64,000 nucleotides of DNA, taken from contig JABMLP010000015.1 of assembly GCA_013176395.1 (NCBI GenBank), positions 1-64,000 of the forward strand. Reading direction: 5' to 3'. Positions 41,950 through 52,740 of the stretch are shown in pieces (position 1 is the first letter of the stretch; each line of letters starts with the position of its first letter). Source of the DNA: Venturia oleaginea (taxonomy: Eukaryota; Ascomycota; Dothideomycetes; Venturiales; Venturiaceae). The position numbers and the translations under genes are program-made. The notes beneath the pieces are model-generated. The model was not told the DNA's origin and did no database searches. It worked only from the letters and a program-made list of their open reading frames with translations.

Positions 41950-42180
41950 TGTTGAACAGTGGCATGCCAGTCCTTGATACCTCAGGTATAGTGCACGTGA
42001 TAGATGCCAAGGAATGCATTGACATGCATATATATGCATGCAGATGCAACGGTGTACTTAACCTCTGCAGTCAATACAGTCAAGTCACCGGGTGACACTC
42101 GTTCTGTTCATCGGCTCCTATCGTTAAGTTCGTGTTGAATCTACTTCTGAATAACTCTGTTTTGCTCGTTCAGCGTAACA
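41950..42180 (+). repeat. Copia 3' LTR with adjacent polypurine tract
   Basis: Identical in length to the 5' LTR. It is preceded by ATGAGTGGGAG (41939-41949), a plausible plus-strand primer. Confidence 0.9.
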
Positions 42181-43185
42181 CTTTTTAGCCTTCTTCCGCT
42201 TCCGCAAAAGTTCGGATTGCTCAACTACTTGTTTAGCTTGAATTGCAATGGTTGCATTTTGAGTTTCGCATAGACGTGTCATACGCTCTGCATAGCCCCG
42301 TACCGGCGAAACAACGGCATGTCACTCGCGCAACGATTCTGAACTTTTTATTTGATTTTGATAGTTCAACTACTTCTGGAGGAGAGCTCTGTAGTAAAGA
42401 GAGATCGAGAGTAGTTATTGCGCGTGGTGTAATTGGTTGTGGAGCCGGTATAAGTGAGTCTTTCGGAAGCCCTCTGAGTACTCGCATAGGAAGCGCAGGC
42501 CATAAGCCGGTGCCACGCCATCCACTAAGGATATTTTCCTTGCTCATAGCCCTTTCGCGTGCACGAGAGAGCAATTCAATCCATTCTGAGCGTGGGATGC
42601 GCTGTGAACTGAGCCGGGAGATCGCATGCGTTTCGATAGTATGGGCCCGTTTAAACACCGCAAACACGCCTACATCAAGCGGTTGTAGTATATGTGAGCA
42701 GTGAGGAGGCATAATGAGGAGATCAATATTTTTCTCCATACAGTAGGCAATAAAATCGCCCTAGATATGACTTCCATGGCCATCCGCGACAAGTAAACGC
42801 TGGCGACCCGCAGCCTTCTCGCGGGTAAGAGGTGTCACGGGCTACACCCTTGGGCCTTTATCTAGGCTTTGCCTATCTCTCTAGGGTAAGCTTGTGAATG
42901 GCTTGGCATCTCCGGTCAAACCTCGGAATGATTCTGCGGCAAGCATGTGAATGGCTTGGCATCTGCTTCAAAAGGAGTTTGCAACTGTGTATCTATCTTT
43001 TCCTGCTTAGCTAGATTGTATTGCACATTTGGGTGGTTTTCTCTGGTATCCAGGCATGATCTTAACCCGTCACAAGAGGGTCCAAAACATTGATTAAGCA
43101 CGCCAACCTAAGGTTATTCGAGGTCCAGCCATTCTTGCTTGTTGCAAAGTGCCATCCCAGAGGTGATGATTCATTGATCCATCGC
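42181..43185 (-). pseudogene. Pogo-like transposase type III, interrupted and truncated
   Basis: On the minus strand: RWINESSPLGWHFATSKNGW (43185-43080), then a solo LTR, then a short piece around LLVADGHGSH (about 42800), then MEKNIDLLIMPPHCSHIL (42739 on) and KHxx-rich tail to QVVEQSELLRKRKKAKK at 42181. Catalytic positions 2 and 3 are VADGHGSH and HCSHILQPLDVGVF. CNHCNSS follows the C-terminal Cys-rich part; TAG between the small frames breaks the protein. The N-terminal half is cut off by the LTR at 43186 and the very C-terminus by the copia LTR at 42180. Confidence 0.78.
42833..43074. repeat. Solo LTR, family E (242 bp)
   Basis: TGTCACGGGCTACACCC ... AACCCGTCACA with a perfect AGAGG duplication (42828-42832, 43075-43079). 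It interrupts the pogo III transposase. GTGAATGGCTTGGCATCT occurs twice inside. Confidence 0.9.
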
Positions 43186-43479
43186 TGTAAGAGTTCAACC
43201 CTCAAAGGTGTTTCGCAAGTGAGAGAAGACTGCTTGTATTTCAAAGTATCTAAGTACAAAGAAGAAAGTGTAGGTACAGGAAGAACAACTTGTATATATA
43301 ATCTTCCAAATAGGAAAAGGACATGCTGTCCTGAGAAGAGAATAGAAAGGAGTAGAAGCGCATGTGAAACGGTCCCTGAATAATCCCTGCTAGGCGCACG
43401 TGAGAACTATCAGGAACCTACCAGGAATTGCTAAGAATCCACCTAGGATAAAATGGATATAGGATACCATCCCGTGACA
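43186..43479 (-). repeat. LTR of the A type at the edge of gypsy D
   Basis: Minus strand TGTCACGGGATGG ... GAACTCTTACA, 294 bp, with an A-like body and R/U5 but an altered start. No duplication (ATCGC left, GCCAT right). The next 15 bases (43480-43494) are the end of LTR family J, so it probably replaced or invaded the D LTR. Confidence 0.75.
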
Positions 43480-45397
43480 GCCATGCCCATAACATTACCC
43501 TCTCCTTACCGGCTGTACAGGACTAAAGAGGGTGTGGTAGGTGGGATAATTAAACAGACAAACGCAATACATCGCTTCTGCCAGCTTGTAGCAGGTTCGA
43601 AGGCGCTGGCCACCGCTACTCGGTTCCTTCGGGCCCCTGTTTGAGCTCCTATATCTTCGCCGACACCGTCGCCCTTGCCATACTCCGCCTCGAAGCGGTC
43701 TAAGTCCTCGACTTCTGTAAATAATGAACGTGGCTGCCAATCGGGATCTGCATAGTCTTTCCATTTGATTAATAACTGACGAGCCCAGCCTCGCCCAACC
43801 CTTTTCTTCTCTGCGCGAAGTATACGTTCTACTTCAAACTCAGCCTCTGTTTCTTCGGTTTGAGGCACTAATGGTGGCGGCTAGGTATCATCGGTTTCTT
43901 GTGAGGGCAGTGTATCGGTTGCGGCTCGGCGGAGTAGGTCAACGTGGAAACGGTTATGGATACCACTTGGCAGGTCAGCCAGCTCGTATACCATCGGGGA
44001 GATCTGGTTCTCGACAGTGTATTTGGCTTGCGTCCACGACAGTTTCTTTGATAGCTGCGGAGTATTGATATTCCTAAGGTTCAACCAGACTTTGTCGCCC
44101 CTTTTTAACGTTTCGGCAGCTTGACGTGACTTGTTGGCGTCGTTCTCCATCTTCTGCTGGGACCAGGCCATCGCTGCCTGTGCATATTCTTGTGCCTCTT
44201 CTATTCGTTGCACAAAGGTCTCGGCATCGGCTGCTGGTGAGTTACTGGGTGAGATTCGTTGTACTTTCTGGATTGGTTCCGCATGGTAGCCGTGGGTTAG
44301 ATAGAATGGACTCATCCCTGTGACTGAAGAGTCACGATTGTTCAGTGCTAACGTAGCTGTAGGTAGTAGCGTTGGCCAGTCTAGTTGGGAGTATGCGATG
44401 AAGACGCGGAGATAGCGTAGAACTTCCTGGTTCATACGCTCGGTCGCGCCATCGGTCTGTGGATGAAAGGCTGTAGAGAATCTCTGCTCAATCTTTGCAA
44501 GTTCGCAAAGCTTCCTCCAAAAACGACCTGTCCAATTGCTGCCTCTGTCCGACGTCAATGCCATGGGAAATCCGTGGTAGCGATAGTGGCATTGTAAGAA
44601 CCTTTTCGCGCACTCTTTGGCGCTCATTGTAGTCATAGCCTGCAACGTAACACTTTTGAGGAGGCGATCTGTGATAACCATGAGGTATTTTGGGCCGTTT
44701 TCCTCCGCGGGCAAATCAGTCATGAAATCGATTGATAGCTCGCTGTGGAAGCGGGCCGGGATTGGTAGTGGTTTCAGAAGACCTCGCTTCTTATCACGCC
44801 ATATTCCTTTTCTCCCACATACGTCGCAATTACGTACAAGCTGTCGGACTGTCTTGTATTGTTGGGGCCAAAAGAAACTTCTGGATAGAATCGCAAGCGT
44901 GCTATCTCTCCCTTGCTGTCCAGTAATATGGGAATCGTGAGTTTGTTGGACCAGCGTTGTTCACAGCGGTTCCCAATCTGGTACCCATAGGATCCTTCTT
45001 CTCGTGACCGCGCCGTGGTCGTCTACTTCGCATTCGGGTAGCTGTACCGACAACTTGAGCTCTGGAGGGAAGGAACGTTCGCCAGTAACTATAGGTGTAT
45101 GAATAGCTTGGTAGGATTGGTCCTCTGCTATTGCGCGATCCCAGAGAAGTTGTAACTCTGGTTTCTCGAAAAGATCGCATCCTTTTGCAACTGACCGGTT
45201 TTGACCGTACCTAATAGTGGACCGGTGTTGACCGTTTTCGGCAGTTAGCTGGTGTCGACCGTCCAATCCAGTATTTTGCTGGTGCTCCCGTATAACGTCC
45301 CATGTACTATTGGATGTATTCGGTGTATTGACCGGGCAGATAAGGGCTTGTATTGCGATTGTTTCGGTCGTCCTCCCGGAAAGAGGAGGAAGCCATT
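43480..45397 (-). mobile_element. Gypsy D fragment (3' part only)
   Basis: On the minus strand it runs from integrase to a chromodomain, a purine tract AAGGAGAGGGTAA and 15 bases of LTR J. RT, RNase H, gag and the 5' LTR are absent; the 5' side is cut at 45397 by an A-type LTR. By residue pattern it belongs to the same clade as B and C. Confidence 0.8.
43506..45397 (-). pseudogene. Gypsy D integrase and chromodomain, two nonsense codons
   Basis: From 45397 downward: a variable linker ending VPDWEPL, TGA (44961-44963), then HDSHITGQQGRDSTLAIL and NCDVCGRKGIW (HHCC), SIDFMTDLPAEENG, LTSDRGSNWTG and FHPQTDGATERMNQE (D, D, E core). GPY/F-like part: VWLNLRNINTPQ ... YELADLPSGIHNRFHVDLL. A TAG follows TDDT near 43878, and the frame continues with the chromodomain FEVERILRAEKKR ... 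WARQLLIKWKDYADPDWQP. Both stops fit C-to-T changes (CGA, CAG). Confidence 0.85.
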
Positions 45398-45688
45398 TGT
45401 AAGAGTTCAACCCTCAAAGGTGTTTCGCAAGTGAGGGAAGACAGCTTATATTTCAAGTATCTAAGTACAGAGAAGAAAGTGTAAGTGTAGGAAGGACGAC
45501 TAGTATGTATGTCCTCCGTATAAGGAAAAAGGACATGCTGTCCAGAGAAGTATGGAAAGGAATAGAGATACATGTGAAACAACCTTCAAACAATCCCTGC
45601 TAGGCGCACGTGAAAGTCTACCAGGAAACTATCAGGTAGTGCTAAGAATCCATCCAGGATAAGTTGAGAAAGGATCTATCCTTTAACA
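45398..45688 (-). repeat. A-type LTR between gypsy D and C (291 bp)
   Basis: Minus strand TGTTAAAGGATAG ... CTCTTACA, with the divergent U3 seen in the A1 5' LTR. The flanks (CCATT, GTAAG) do not match, so it is a recombination product or a remnant rather than a clean solo LTR. Confidence 0.8.
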
Positions 45689-45801
45689 GTAAGAGCTAGG
45701 GTTAGGCGCGTATTCGAGCGCATTCCACCGCATTCTAAGCAATCTACTCTGGACGCGTCACGTGATCAACCAACTCGTCGGAACCGGAAGCGCCCGTGCG
45801 A

Positions 45802-45939
45802 CCATTTGAACAGCCAATTGAGGGCTGATTGCACGGCTAGTTGAGAGCCATTTGTGCAGCCGATTGAGGGCTGATTGCACGGCTAATTGAGAGCCATTTG
45901 AGCAGCCAATTGAGGGCTGATTGCACGGCTAATTGAGAG
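45802..45939 (+). repeat. 46-bp tandem repeat, three units
   Basis: CCATTTGARCAGCCAATTGA plus GGGCTGATTGCACGGCTAAT in three exact-length units (45802, 45848, 45894). It lies just 5' of the C leader. Confidence 0.9.
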
Positions 45940-46252
45940 CCAATCACAGGATAGGTTATCCTAGAACAAAAACAGTTCTGGGAATTGAAGCTGTGAAGCT
46001 GAGGAAAGAAAGAACTTGGGAGAGAGATACAATACCCTTGACCTTCATAGTCCCTGGGAGCTCTGTCCTTAGTAATAAGGGTTGCAGAGCAGACTATAGT
46101 GTAAAAATCCTTCTGGGATTCTATAGTCACCTTCCTATACTAATAGGTGTTGACTCTATACTGCCTAGCAAATCTCTGGGGCAGAGCCTAGGAGTGTGTA
46201 TAGGGTGCTTCCTATTGTCTCTCATTGATAAAAGGTTTTGAAGTTGTTCAAG

Positions 46253-47290
46253 ATGGAAGAAGAGCAAGGAGAGAATGTCTCTCAATCTCAAGATCGAGCT
46301 CAAGCTCTACAAGGGGAAGTAGCAGCTTTGAAGGATCAAATGGCCGCTCAGAATACTATGATTCAACAACTCCTTGTACAACTCACAACTCCTGCTTCTA
46401 TTCCTCCTTGTCAAGAAGGAAGTAGCTCAGTTCAAGAGAGAACTATCTCCCAGGAGAGGAAGAAATCAATACTTCCTAAGCTTCAAGAGTTTGACGGAAA
46501 GCGTTCTGAGTGGGCCCAGTGGTATCAACAAGCTAAGCTGAAGTTAGAAGTTGATGGAATAGCAGTAGGAGATGAATATCAACAATTCGCTTACATCTTT
46601 GCATCCTTACGGGGTTCTGCTGCTCAGGCTACCTTAGCCTATGTTCAATCTTCTCCTGAAGAAGATAAAACAGGAAAGCAGCTACTTCAGTATATGGATA
46701 ACTTCTACGATGATCCTGTACAGCAACAAAGAGCCACTGTTAGTCTTACGACTATGAAGCAAAAAGACAAAGAATCCTTCTACTCCTTCCTTCCGAAGTT
46801 TGAGAGTACTCTTGCCAATGCCGGAGGAATGGCATGGCCTGATGTTGTGAAAATTGCGTTTTTGAATAAGGCAATAAACAACGAACTCCGTTTACAGAGA
46901 ATTGGACATCCTCAAAGCAATTCCTACAAGATATTTGTGTCCGAACTCTTGAATACGAGTATGCAAATTGCTACTGGAAAGATTTTATCTTCTTCAGATA
47001 GTAACGCTCTATTCAAAAGTAAGTCTTTGAAAACAAATTCGGATGCCATGGACTGGGAACCCACCCCTCGAGCAAACAAGTTAAACATTGCACCTAAGGA
47101 CTACGAGTACAGACGTGCTAACAACCTCTGTTTATGCTGTGGGAAGGCCGGTCACCGAATTAAGGACTGTACTGCAAGGGAGGCAAGAGAATCTCAAACG
47201 ACTACCAGGAAACTACCAGGAAGAGAACTGGAAATTGCGCAAGGGAAAGGAGAAGAGGAAGAAGGAGAAGACTACTCGGAAAAAGAGTAG
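46253..47290 (+). CDS. Gypsy C Gag
   Basis: 345 codons from MEEEQGENVSQ; this ATG matches the start position of B Gag. A coiled-coil-like N-terminus (ALQGEVAALKDQMAAQ) precedes the capsid: LPKLQEFDGKRSEWAQWYQQ, AYIFASLRGSAAQATLAYVQ and MDNFYDDPVQQQRATVSL. The zinc knuckle CLCCGKAGHRIKDC (about 47125-47170) binds RNA in related Gags. It ends with an acidic DYSEKE at TAG 47288-47290, which overlaps a putative -1 frameshift site. About three quarters of residues match B Gag by eye. No lesion seen. Confidence 0.9.
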   Translation: MEEEQGENVSQSQDRAQALQGEVAALKDQMAAQNTMIQQLLVQLTTPASIPPCQEGSSSVQERTISQERKKSILPKLQEFDGKRSEWAQWYQQAKLKLEVDGIAVGDEYQQFAYIFASLRGSAAQATLAYVQSSPEEDKTGKQLLQYMDNFYDDPVQQQRATVSLTTMKQKDKESFYSFLPKFESTLANAGGMAWPDVVKIAFLNKAINNELRLQRIGHPQSNSYKIFVSELLNTSMQIATGKILSSSDSNALFKSKSLKTNSDAMDWEPTPRANKLNIAPKDYEYRRANNLCLCCGKAGHRIKDCTAREARESQTTTRKLPGRELEIAQGKGEEEEGEDYSEKE

Positions 47291-47317
47291 CCTCTATCCG
47301 AAGTCGTGGATGGAGGC
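47278..47317 (+). promoter_or_regulatory. Putative -1 ribosomal frameshift signal, gypsy C gag-pol
   Basis: The GGAAAAAG run is followed after five bases by a 10-bp stem (GCCTCTATCC / GGATGGAGGC, one G-U pair) with an 8-base loop, starting at the last base of the gag stop. The -1 frame is open across it. Same element in B at 56408-56447. Confidence 0.7.
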
Positions 47318-47671
47318 GTGAGCAGAAGAGACCTAGATTATCAATAGAATCTGTACGAAAAGTGAACAATATCATTTCTTCAAACTCCTCTCAGGTAGAA
47401 AAAGAATGGAAACAGTTTCAGCCAAAGATGATTTCCCAACTCTTTTATACCAATGTTATTATAAATGATGTACACTCTCTTACAGGACTAATTGATAATG
47501 GGTCCAGCTGCTACGCATCGATAAGCAAGGAGAAAGCCTCTCAATTGAACCTTGAACAGCTCCCTATTAGTCCTAGGATAATAGGTGGAGTTCTCAAAGA
47601 AGGAAAGACCCAAGTGACGAGAATTGCTAAGATGAATCTTGATGTAGGAGGACACTGTTGTAACGCTTTTG
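47291..47671 (+). pseudogene. Gypsy C pol start: protease
   Basis: In the -1 frame: RVASIRSRGWRRREQKRPRL ... KVNNIISSNSSQVEKEWKQF, then the protease LIDNGSSCYASISKEKASQL. The usual D(T/S)G is DNG, as in B. It ends CCNAF at the B1 LTR. Confidence 0.8.
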
Positions 47672-48003
47672 TGTAAGAGTTCAACCCTCAAAGGTGTTTC
47701 GCAAGTGAGGGAAGACAGCTTATATTTCAAGTATCTAAGTACAGAGAAGAAAGTGTAAGTACAGGAAGGATAGCTGGTATATATAATCCTCCTCTTACAA
47801 TAGATCCTTCTAGAAAGTATCTTTAAATGGAAACGTGACAGCTTGCAAAATAGAACATGGCAGCTTGCGAAATAGAACATGACAGCTTGCAAAATAGAAC
47901 ATGACAGCTTGCAAAATAGAACATGACAGCTTGCAGAATAACAAGAGAACAATTGGAAATCCAGTCATGGATAAGCTAGAGAGAAGGATTCCATCCCTTA
48001 ACA
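47672..48003 (-). repeat. B1 3' LTR (332 bp)
   Basis: Minus strand TGTTAAGGGATGG ... CTCTTACA. U3 has five 22-bp tandem repeats around AAGCTGTCATGTTCTATTTT. U5 is the variant TATAAGCTGTCTTCCCTC. Confidence 0.9.
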
Positions 48004-51000
48004 CGTTCTGACTAAATGTACAGAACTTACGTAGATAGGCTTCAACTTCTTGATTTCTTCTTTCCGTAGATCCATCAGTCTCAGGGTGATACGCTGTAGA
48101 GAGTCTTCTCTCTATCTTAAGAAGGTGACAAACTTCTTTCCAGAAAGCATTAACAAATTGCGTGTCCCTATCTGAGACTAGAGATCTAGGAAGCCAGTGT
48201 AATCTTACGTAGTTCTGCATAAATAGTTTTGCAAATCCTTCAGCTCCAAACTGTTCTTTAGGCACTGGGAACAGGATAGTTCCTTTACCCAAGCGGTCAG
48301 TAATAACGCAGAGTCTTGTGCATCTTTGGCTCTCTGGTAATTCGACTATGAAGTCTACTGAAATATCTTGCCAGATACGGCTAGGGACAGGAAGAGGTTT
48401 AAGTAAACCTTTCTTTTTGTCTCGCCAGACTGAAGTTCTTCCGCAGACGTCACAATTGCGTATAAACTGACGTATATCTTGAGCAAATCCCGGCCAGTAG
48501 AACTGTCTGGAGAGAATAGCAATAGTAGCTTCTCGTCCAGGATGCCCTGATAGGACTGAATCGTGTATTTCTTGAATTACTCCTGTTAAGAGAGGCTCGT
48601 AGGAGGGCAACCAGATTCGGTCTCTATAGTAGAGCTGGTTGTTTTCGACTTTACAATCTCCTATAGAAGTAGGAACCTTTAGCTTAGATGGGAACTGCCT
48701 ATCTTGCTTTAGAACGCTTTGGAAAATACGTCTGTAGTCTAGATCTCCTTCGAGTGCAGTTTCCCATCTATCCCTTAGATCACCTGAGAGAAAGGGATTT
48801 TGTATAAAGGGGATAGGTTCTTTGTCTACTTCTTGAGCATTTTCTTGGGCAGCTTCTTCTCTTGCAGGAGTCTTATCCTCTAGAACGTTAATCCAAAGCT
48901 TTGGAGGTAATAACGTTCTAGTTCTTTCAACGATTCTTGGGTCTTGAATATCCTTTGGGAGATCTTGATCCCTTCGAGTTAAGGCGTCTGGAACTACAGA
49001 TTCAGAGCCTGGGCGATAGCCTAGTTTGAAGTTAAACTTAGCTAGTATCTGCGCCCATCTCATTTGCCTTTCATTTAGTTCCCTTTTTACCATAAACTTC
49101 TCAAGGTTCTTGTGATCTGTGAGGATAATGAATGGCTTACTTAGGCTTAGTAGCTCGCTAGTCCAATGGACTAGAGCTTTGACTATAGCCATAAGTTCTT
49201 TGTCGTGGATATCATAATTGCATTCGGCTGGCAAGTGCTTAGTAGAGAAGAAAGCACATGGTTTCCAGTTACCTAGCTCATCTTTTTGACTAAGTACTGC
49301 TCCGGAAGCCCAGCCTGAAGCATCAGGTTCTACTCGCGTAGGCTTATCTTCATCAAGTGCAGACAGGACAGGTTCTTTGCAAAACTCTGCCTTAAGTTTT
49401 TGAAAAGATTCTTCTTGCTCCTTTCCCCATAAAAATGGAGTATTCTTCTTTGTAAGGCGAACCAGAGGCTCCCTTATTGTTGAGTTATCTTTTACAAAGT
49501 CACGGTAGAAGTTTGTAAAGCCTAGGAAGCCACGTACTCCTCGTAGAGTAGTAGGACGTTCCCATTCTTTAATTGCTTTGATCTTCTCCGGATCCATGTG
49601 TAGGCCCGTTTCAGTATCTATAACGAAGCCTAGATACTTGACTCGTTTGGTATTAAACTCGCACTTCCGAATATCAAGGTATAACCCAGCGTTAAGGCAG
49701 CTTTGAAGTATCTTTTCAGTCTTTTCTTCATGGTCTTTAAGGTTCTTTGAAGAGTATATTACTATATCGTCTAGATAAGCTGAGCAGAACTCGTCTAGGT
49801 ATCGTCGAAGGATATAGTTTATATACCGTTGAAAAGACGCAGGTGCACCGGTTAAGCCAAAGGGAGTAACTAGCCATTCAAATAGACCATATCTAGTTCG
49901 AAAGGCAGTTTTGAACTCATCTCCCGTTGCGATTCGAATCTTGTGGAAGGCAGCATTTACATCAAGCTTACTAAGATACTTAGCACGAGCTAAGGTTAGT
50001 AAAGTCTCTTTTACTAACGGTAGCGGGTACCTATCCTTTCGAGTAATTGCGTTCAAGGCTCGGTAGTCTACGCAAAAGCGTAAGCCCCCTCCTGGTTTCT
50101 TCACAAAGAGAACTGGAGACGCAGCAACTGATTTACTCTCTCGGATAAAGCCTTTATCTAGTAGCTCTGTAAGAGTCCTTCGCAAAACAAGGAGTTGTTC
50201 TCGACCCATACCATATAGAGGTCCCCAAGGAAGTGGTTTTCCTTCTTCTATAGGTATTTCGTGATCAATCCCAGGGCGATGCGGTGGTAGTCTCTCGGCC
50301 CTTTTAGGATCAAAGACAGCAGCGTACTTATGAAACCTCTTAGGTAGCAATTCCAGTATTTGCTCTGTTGTCAAAGGGACTTTCGGCTTCAAGGCAATAT
50401 CAATATCTCGAAGAGTAACAGCAAATACTCTAGACGCGTCTTTGATTTTCTCAAGTGTAGAAGTGACAAGGCGGTGGAATCTTACGGGCGCTACTTGTTG
50501 TATATCAAGTTTGTCTTCAAATTTAGCATCGCGAATGCTAATCCCGTTTGCAAAGGTAAGAGTACCTTTAGATTCATTGATAACGGCTTTGGTGTCCTTG
50601 AGAAAAGGCCTGCCTAGTAGAAGATCCTCAAATTGTCCCGGGACTATATAAGCAAAAGCGTTGCATATAAGTCCCCCTAAATCTAGGTTCAACTTCGCAA
50701 TTTTTGTCACTTGGGTCTGTCCTTCTTCCTTAAGAACTCCACCTATAGTACGCGGACTAATAGGGAGTACTTCAAGGTCCATCTGCGAAGCTTTCTCCTC
50801 GTTTATTGATGCGTAGCAGCTAGATCCATTATCAAGGAGAGTTTTAAGAGAGTATATATCGTTCACTATAGTATTTGTGTAGAAAAGGCGGGAGAGCATC
50901 TTGGGTCTGAACTGCTCCCATTCTTTTTCTATCCGAGAACGGTGTGAATCAGTGTCTTTGTTCGAATTCAAAATACTATTTACTCTCTCAATTGACTCCT

Positions 51001-51061
51001 TTGACAATTTTGCTCTATCTACTCTACGCCTCCATCCACGACTTTGGATAGAGGCTACTCT
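48004..51061 (-). pseudogene. B1 Pol: protease, RT, RNase H, truncated integrase
   Basis: From the -1 frame at 51061. Protease LLDNGSSCYASINEEK; LLGRPFLKDTKAVINESKG; RT with [62 protein letters not shown] and YLDDIVIYS; connection domain GVRGFLGFTNFYRDF; RNase H VEPDASGWASGAVLSQ, YDIHDKELMAIVKALVHW and ILTDHKNLEKFM; integrase SGHPGREATIAILSRQFYWP ... CDVCGRTSVW (HHCC), SVDFIVELPESQ, LVSDRDTQFVNAFW and YHPETDGSTERRNQEV. The catalytic core is complete. The protein then ends in LTR-encoded residues. Unlike B2, it has no frameshift at the A5 run in SFQKLKAEF. Confidence 0.9.
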
Positions 51062-51068
51062 TTTTCCG
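51028..51068 (-). promoter_or_regulatory. Putative -1 frameshift signal in B1
   Basis: Reverse complement of the B2 signal: slippery GGAAAAAG, then 10-bp hairpin (stem halves 51046-51055 and 51028-51037). Confidence 0.7.
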
Positions 51069-52077
51069 AGTAGTCCTCTTCTTCAACTTCTTCATTCTCC
51101 TCAGTGGTTCCTTTGGCCCTTTTTGAACCAAGTTGCGTGACTCTTTCTACCTCTGTATCCAACCAGCAGTCTTTCATTCTATGGCCGGCCTTCCCACAGC
51201 GTAAGCAGAGGTTATTTGCCTTCCTATATTCATAGGCTTTAGACGAAATTTTTAACTTGTTTACGCGTGTAGGCTCCCAGTCCATAGCGTTCAGATCTTT
51301 AAAAGACTTCTCTTTATCTCTGAATCGTAACTTATCTTCTGAGGAAGAGAGCATCTTTGCTGTAGTGATTTGCATACTTGTATTCAAAAGATCGGACACA
51401 AACTGCTGGTAGGAGGTACTCTGAGATTGGCCTATTCTCTGGTTTCGCAGCTCTTGATTTATTGCTTTGTGTAGAAATGCAATTTTAACAGCGTCAGGCC
51501 AAGTCATTCCTCCAGCATTAGCAAGAGTGGTTTCAAAACGGGGAAGAAAAGAGAAGAAGGGTTCTTTCTCTTTTTGTTTGATTGTGGACAGGCTTACAGT
51601 AGCTCTTTGTTGTTGTACTGGATCGCCATAGAAGTTGTCCATATACTGTAACAATTTCTGTCCCGTTTTATCTTCCTCTGGAGCTGTCTTTACGTAGGCC
51701 AGAGTAGCCTGAGCTGCGGAGCCTCGTAGAGAGGAGAAGATGTAGGCAAATTGGTTCCTACTATCCCCTATAGACTCTGCGTCTATCTCCAACTTCATCC
51801 TTGCTTGTTGAAACCACTGAGCCCATTCAGAACGCTTGCCATCAAATTCTTGGAGCTTAGGAAGTACAGCTTTCTTCCTATGTATTCTGTCTTTTTGTGA
51901 ATTCTTAGTCTCTTGTCCTTCTACTACGTTCTCAGAGCGAGTAGTGTTAGGTAAGATTGTAAGAATACGCGTAATAGCATCGTTCTGAATGGCTAGTTGA
52001 TGTTGTAATGCTGCCATAGCTTCTTGTAGGGCTTGGGGTTCTTGAGGAACTCTTTGTTCCTGATCTTCTCCTTCCAT
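51055..52077 (-). CDS. B1 Gag
   Basis: 340 codons, same translation as B2 Gag: MEGEDQEQRVPQEPQALQEA, capsid LPKLQEFDGKRSEWAQWFQQ, zinc knuckle CLRCGKAGHRMKDC, acidic end EEDYSEKE. No lesion. It would assemble particles and bind element RNA. Confidence 0.92.
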   Translation of the reverse strand: MEGEDQEQRVPQEPQALQEAMAALQHQLAIQNDAITRILTILPNTTRSENVVEGQETKNSQKDRIHRKKAVLPKLQEFDGKRSEWAQWFQQARMKLEIDAESIGDSRNQFAYIFSSLRGSAAQATLAYVKTAPEEDKTGQKLLQYMDNFYGDPVQQQRATVSLSTIKQKEKEPFFSFLPRFETTLANAGGMTWPDAVKIAFLHKAINQELRNQRIGQSQSTSYQQFVSDLLNTSMQITTAKMLSSSEDKLRFRDKEKSFKDLNAMDWEPTRVNKLKISSKAYEYRKANNLCLRCGKAGHRMKDCWLDTEVERVTQLGSKRAKGTTEENEEVEEEDYSEKE

Positions 52078-52740
52078 ATTTTCACCTATGAGAGATAATA
52101 GAGAGCACTACTATACACACTCCTAGGCTCTACTCTAGAGATTTGCTAGGCAGTATAGAGTCAATGCCTATTAGTATAGAAAGGTGACTATAGAATCCCA
52201 GAAGGATTTTTACACTATAGTCCGCTCTGCAATCCTTATTACTAAGGACAGAGCTCCCAGGGACTGTGAAGGCCAAGTGTATTAAATCTCTCTTCCTAGC
52301 TCTTTCTTTCCTCAGCTTATTACAGCTTCAACTCCTAAGACTACGCTGTCTTAGGATGACCTGCCCTTGCTTCTTGGAGATTCTAGCACGTTCTAGAAAA
52401 TCTCAGTTTGAATTCTCTTGAATTCCCTTTTTGGATTGGCCCTTTCGGTTGGCCCTTGCTTCTTGGAGATTCTAGCACCTTCTAGAAAATCTCAGCTTGA
52501 ATTCTCTTGAATTCCCTTTTTGTTTGGCCCTTGAGGTTGGCCCTTGAAGTTGGCCTTTGAGGTTGGCCCTTGCTTCTTGAGTTAGGACAAGTGTCCTCTT
52601 CTTGAAATTCCTTTCTGTTTGGCACTTGAGGTTGGCCCTCGCTTCTTGGATTAGGACAAGTGTCCTCTTCTTGAAATTCCTTTTTGGAGCTTGCTCTCTG
52701 TGAGCCTTTCTTCCTTTGTAAGACTGAGGTACTTAGATAA

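Larger units (their letters stand above)
25637..42180 (+). mobile_element. Ty1/copia retrotransposon, interrupted by gypsy copies A1 and A2
   Basis: Two 231 bp LTRs (25637-25867, 41950-42180) differ at four positions. Removing A1 (27995-33370 plus one GCTAT) and A2 (35641-41192 plus one CTATG) leaves ~5.6 kb with Gag, protease, integrase, reverse transcriptase and RNase H in copia order. Apart from a disturbed Gag start, Pol reads through both repaired junctions. The 5 bp flanks differ (AAAAA left, CTTTT right) and the flanking DNA is unrelated: tandem repeats on the left, a pogo III transposase C-terminus on the right. The outer junctions therefore come from rearrangement or LTR-LTR recombination with another copy. 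Confidence 0.9.
45689..47671 (+). mobile_element. Gypsy C, left part (leader, gag, start of pol)
   Basis: The leader from about 45975 matches A and B leaders (GAATTGAAGCTGTGAAGCTG ... CTTAGTAATAAGG ... ACTATAGTGTAAAAATCC). No LTR of its own precedes it. Pol is cut at 47671 by B1 and resumes at 53074 with about 60 bp missing relative to B. Confidence 0.85.

Noticed and set aside
47810..48003. C-terminal residues of the 1065-codon B1 frame
   Set aside because: They are translated LTR sequence (cysteine-rich repeats from the 22-bp units), not part of integrase.
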